Assembly: GCA_016715905.1 (NCBI GenBank)
Contig: JADJXI010000005.1
Span: 1 to 64,000, forward strand
Direction of reading: 5' to 3'
DNA: 64,000 nt
Source: Sphingobacteriaceae bacterium
GTDB taxonomy: Bacteria > Bacteroidota > Bacteroidia > B-17B0 > Aurantibacillaceae
Shown here: piece by piece, positions 62,070-64,000 of the stretch
How the letters are laid out: each line of letters begins with the position of its first letter
Numbering within the stretch: position 1 is the stretch's first letter
Position numbers and translations under genes: made by a program
The notes under the pieces: model-generated
Database searches by the model: none
Seen by the model: the letters and a program-made list of their open reading frames with translations, nothing else
What the model was told of the DNA's origin: nothing

Positions 62070-64000
62070 ATGAAAAGAATAGGTGCTATAATTTGTGCAT
62101 TGTTGAGTTTTAAGCTAAGCGCGCAAATAAATTATCAATGGGCTGGCAAAATAGGATCTACGATGTCTGAAAGTGCAACAGCAGTGGCAAGTGATCCATC
62201 GGGAAATGTGTATGTAGCCGGCCACTTTAACGGAACGGCTGATTTTGATCCGGGTCCGGGTACAACTACACTGTCAAGTTTAGGTGGACAAGATGCATTT
62301 ATTGCAAAATATAATTCAAGTGGAGCATTTATTTGGGTAAAACATATTGGCGGAACAAATACAGATTGGATTTACGACATGTCTGCTGATGCAAATGGAG
62401 TTTATGTAGCCGGAAATTTTATTGGTACATGTAATTTTAATATCGGAGGCAGCCCAGCTAACTTGACTTCACTGGGTGGGGGTACAGACGGTGATGGTTT
62501 TTTTGCCAGTTATTCAACAGCAGGTACTTTGAATTGGGTGAATAGGTTAGGAAGTACCGCCAACGACCGTGCAATAAGTTTGGCGATAGACGCTAGCACA
62601 AATGTTTATGTAACGGGTTTCATAGGTGCAAATACAGATTTTGATCCAGGTCCAGGTGTACTTACTTTATCAGTAAGTGGAACATATAATGCATATTTTG
62701 CAAAATACACTTCAGCAGGCGCATTGGTGTTTGCCCGTCAGATTATAGGATCCTATTCGGAAGGTGATCAGATAAGTATTGATGCATCTAATAATATTTA
62801 CATTACAGGATCGTTTTCTCAACTTAATGATTTTGATCCGGGCATAGGAACGTTTAACTTAACCACAAGTGGCGCACTTCAATTGGATATTTATTTAGCA
62901 AAATATAATTCTAGCGGAAACTTTGTTTATGCAAAACAAATTGGTGGAACTGGTGTTGATATTGGTTTTGGTCTGCAACCCGACGCTTCTGGTAATGTAT
63001 ATCTTGGGGGCGTGTTTTCCAATGTTTGTGATTTTGATCCGGGTATTGGTGTTACTACAATTACCAGCAATGGTCAGGGTGATTTGTTTGTAGCTAAATA
63101 TGACGCTTCAGGAAATTACATTTGGGCCTACGGAACGGGTGGCACAACCAATGATTATTGTTATGGTTTGGCTATTGATGGTTCAAACAATGTTTATATA
63201 ACCGGAAGATTTTTAGGAACAGGAATTGATTTTGACCCGGGTCCGGGAACAGCAACATTAACCGGAAGTGCAAATACATTTTATGTTGCCGGATATAATT
63301 CAGCAGGAGCAATCATTTTTGCAAATTCCTTTGGAAATATTGCGTCTGAAGGAAGATGCGCTTATATTTCAGGTTCTACTATTTATCTATCGGGCATGTT
63401 TGCCTCCATTGCTGATTTTGATTTTGGTGTTGGTACAGCAACATTAACAGCTACCGGAAGTAATGACGCTTTTTTTGCAAAATACAATTTATGCAACGGC
63501 TCTGCACCGGCACAGCCATCAGCAATTTCCGGTAACACTTCGGTTTGCGTAGGCTCTTCTCAAAACTATAGTGTGACTAACGATCCTCAGGCCGTGAGCT
63601 ATTCTTGGTTTTTGCCCGGCGGCTGGATCGGCAGTAGTAGTACGAATACCATTGGTACAACTGCCGGATTAAGCGGAGTTATTTCTGTGGTGGCCAATGG
63701 TACTTGTGGTTCAAGTCCGGCACGAACAATTAATATTACGGTTAATCCATTACCAATTATATCAGCAAGTATTACAAGTCCTGTTTGTCAGGGAGCAAAT
63801 TTAATTTTATCAAGTAGTGGAGGTAGTACATATACGTGGACAGGTCCGAATAATTTTTCGGTATCCGTAGCAAATTTTACTATAACTAACGCAATGCCCA
63901 TTCACAGCGGAACATATATTTCAACTGTTACTAACTCATTGGGTTGTACAAATTCCGTTGCAGTTACTGCTACTGTTAATCCGACCCCTGCGATTAATGT
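62070..64000 (+). CDS. Secreted propeller-repeat protein with Ig-like domains (partial, runs off the window)
   Basis: An open frame of 643 codons from ATG 62070 to the window end with no stop. A signal peptide (MKRIGAIICALLSFKLSAQ) is followed by seven repeats of about 65-70 residues. Each carries a (D/N)FD(P/F)G(P/I/V)G-like turn, an AKYNSSG strand and a Y(V/I/L)xG turn, i.e. SBBP-type beta-propeller repeats; seven would close one propeller. Then come Ig-like CHU_C-associated units with SYSWFLPGGW and TYTWTGPNNF. A type IX sorting domain probably follows beyond the window. It is the fourth member of the surface-protein group here and is unrelated to the first three in its N-terminal part. 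Confidence 0.88.
   Translation, partial: MKRIGAIICALLSFKLSAQINYQWAGKIGSTMSESATAVASDPSGNVYVAGHFNGTADFDPGPGTTTLSSLGGQDAFIAKYNSSGAFIWVKHIGGTNTDWIYDMSADANGVYVAGNFIGTCNFNIGGSPANLTSLGGGTDGDGFFASYSTAGTLNWVNRLGSTANDRAISLAIDASTNVYVTGFIGANTDFDPGPGVLTLSVSGTYNAYFAKYTSAGALVFARQIIGSYSEGDQISIDASNNIYITGSFSQLNDFDPGIGTFNLTTSGALQLDIYLAKYNSSGNFVYAKQIGGTGVDIGFGLQPDASGNVYLGGVFSNVCDFDPGIGVTTITSNGQGDLFVAKYDASGNYIWAYGTGGTTNDYCYGLAIDGSNNVYITGRFLGTGIDFDPGPGTATLTGSANTFYVAGYNSAGAIIFANSFGNIASEGRCAYISGSTIYLSGMFASIADFDFGVGTATLTATGSNDAFFAKYNLCNGSAPAQPSAISGNTSVCVGSSQNYSVTNDPQAVSYSWFLPGGWIGSSSTNTIGTTAGLSGVISVVANGTCGSSPARTINITVNPLPIISASITSPVCQGANLILSSSGGSTYTWTGPNNFSVSVANFTITNAMPIHSGTYISTVTNSLGCTNSVAVTATVNPTPAIN

Overview
The window is a gene-dense, AT-rich chromosomal segment of a Bacteroidota bacterium. 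Three signs point there. Several giant secreted proteins end in the gliding-motility-associated CHU_C (type B, type IX secretion) C-terminal domain. Promoter-like TTTG/TAnnTTTG boxes replace E. coli-type -35/-10 elements. The gene set (DUF2480 next to suf, TPR-SpoIIE proteins, CarbopepD_reg proteins, DUF3109, split transketolase) is typical of the phylum. No rRNA, tRNA, CRISPR, transposase or phage gene was seen, and no stretch longer than about 300 bases lacks a gene.

Layout. 1-4123: two tandem TPR-SpoIIE phosphatases coupled by 4-base overlaps to a heptose nucleotidyltransferase, a GmhB-like phosphatase and a GT2 glycosyltransferase (cell-envelope glycan synthesis). 4287-18584: a surface-protein island with a small secreted protein, a 2056-residue Ig-repeat adhesin, and two CHU_C paralogs, the first broken by a one-base deletion. 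18594-21428: Kef-type antiporter plus a putative outer-membrane protein. 21514-22451: two small envelope proteins. 22525-28883: the suf Fe-S assembly operon (sufA-like, B, C, D, S, E, DUF59, DUF2480) with a readable promoter and a palindromic operator. 29158-33585: solute-binding protein, DUF3109, RmlD-like reductase, flippase, dUTPase. 33591-39446 (minus): split transketolase, a VWA protein, a lipoprotein, pyruvate kinase and PgeF in one tight operon. 39651-49897: YchF, AIM24-like protein, ParE, three lipoproteins, ParC. 49981-52276: AnmK and an acyl-CoA dehydrogenase. 52452-58675: TPR protein, ComA-like protein, rhodanese, DedA, YidD, a paralogous pair of TPR/membrane proteins and a secreted WD40 propeller. 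58744-61877 (minus): lipoproteins, a tandem paralog pair and an XRE-S24 repressor. 62070-end: a further secreted protein with seven propeller repeats and Ig repeats, cut by the window edge.

The most unusual material is in the adhesin island: a three-domain higher-order repeat with a period of about 696 bases in the 2056-residue protein, and a 2.94 kb near-identical tract shared by two otherwise diverged adjacent genes. That pattern is best explained by gene conversion, with one copy frameshifted in a short T run. Other points are a Fur/PerR-like 7-1-7 palindrome at the suf transcription start, a 7-1-7 palindrome at the start of the XRE-S24 gene, and a YidD homolog with an unusual export-signal-like N-terminus. 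Start codons were adjusted in several genes (4287, 11148, 14945, 2820, 33148, 35728, 55606) so that signal peptides or family N-termini come first; TTG starts are frequent.
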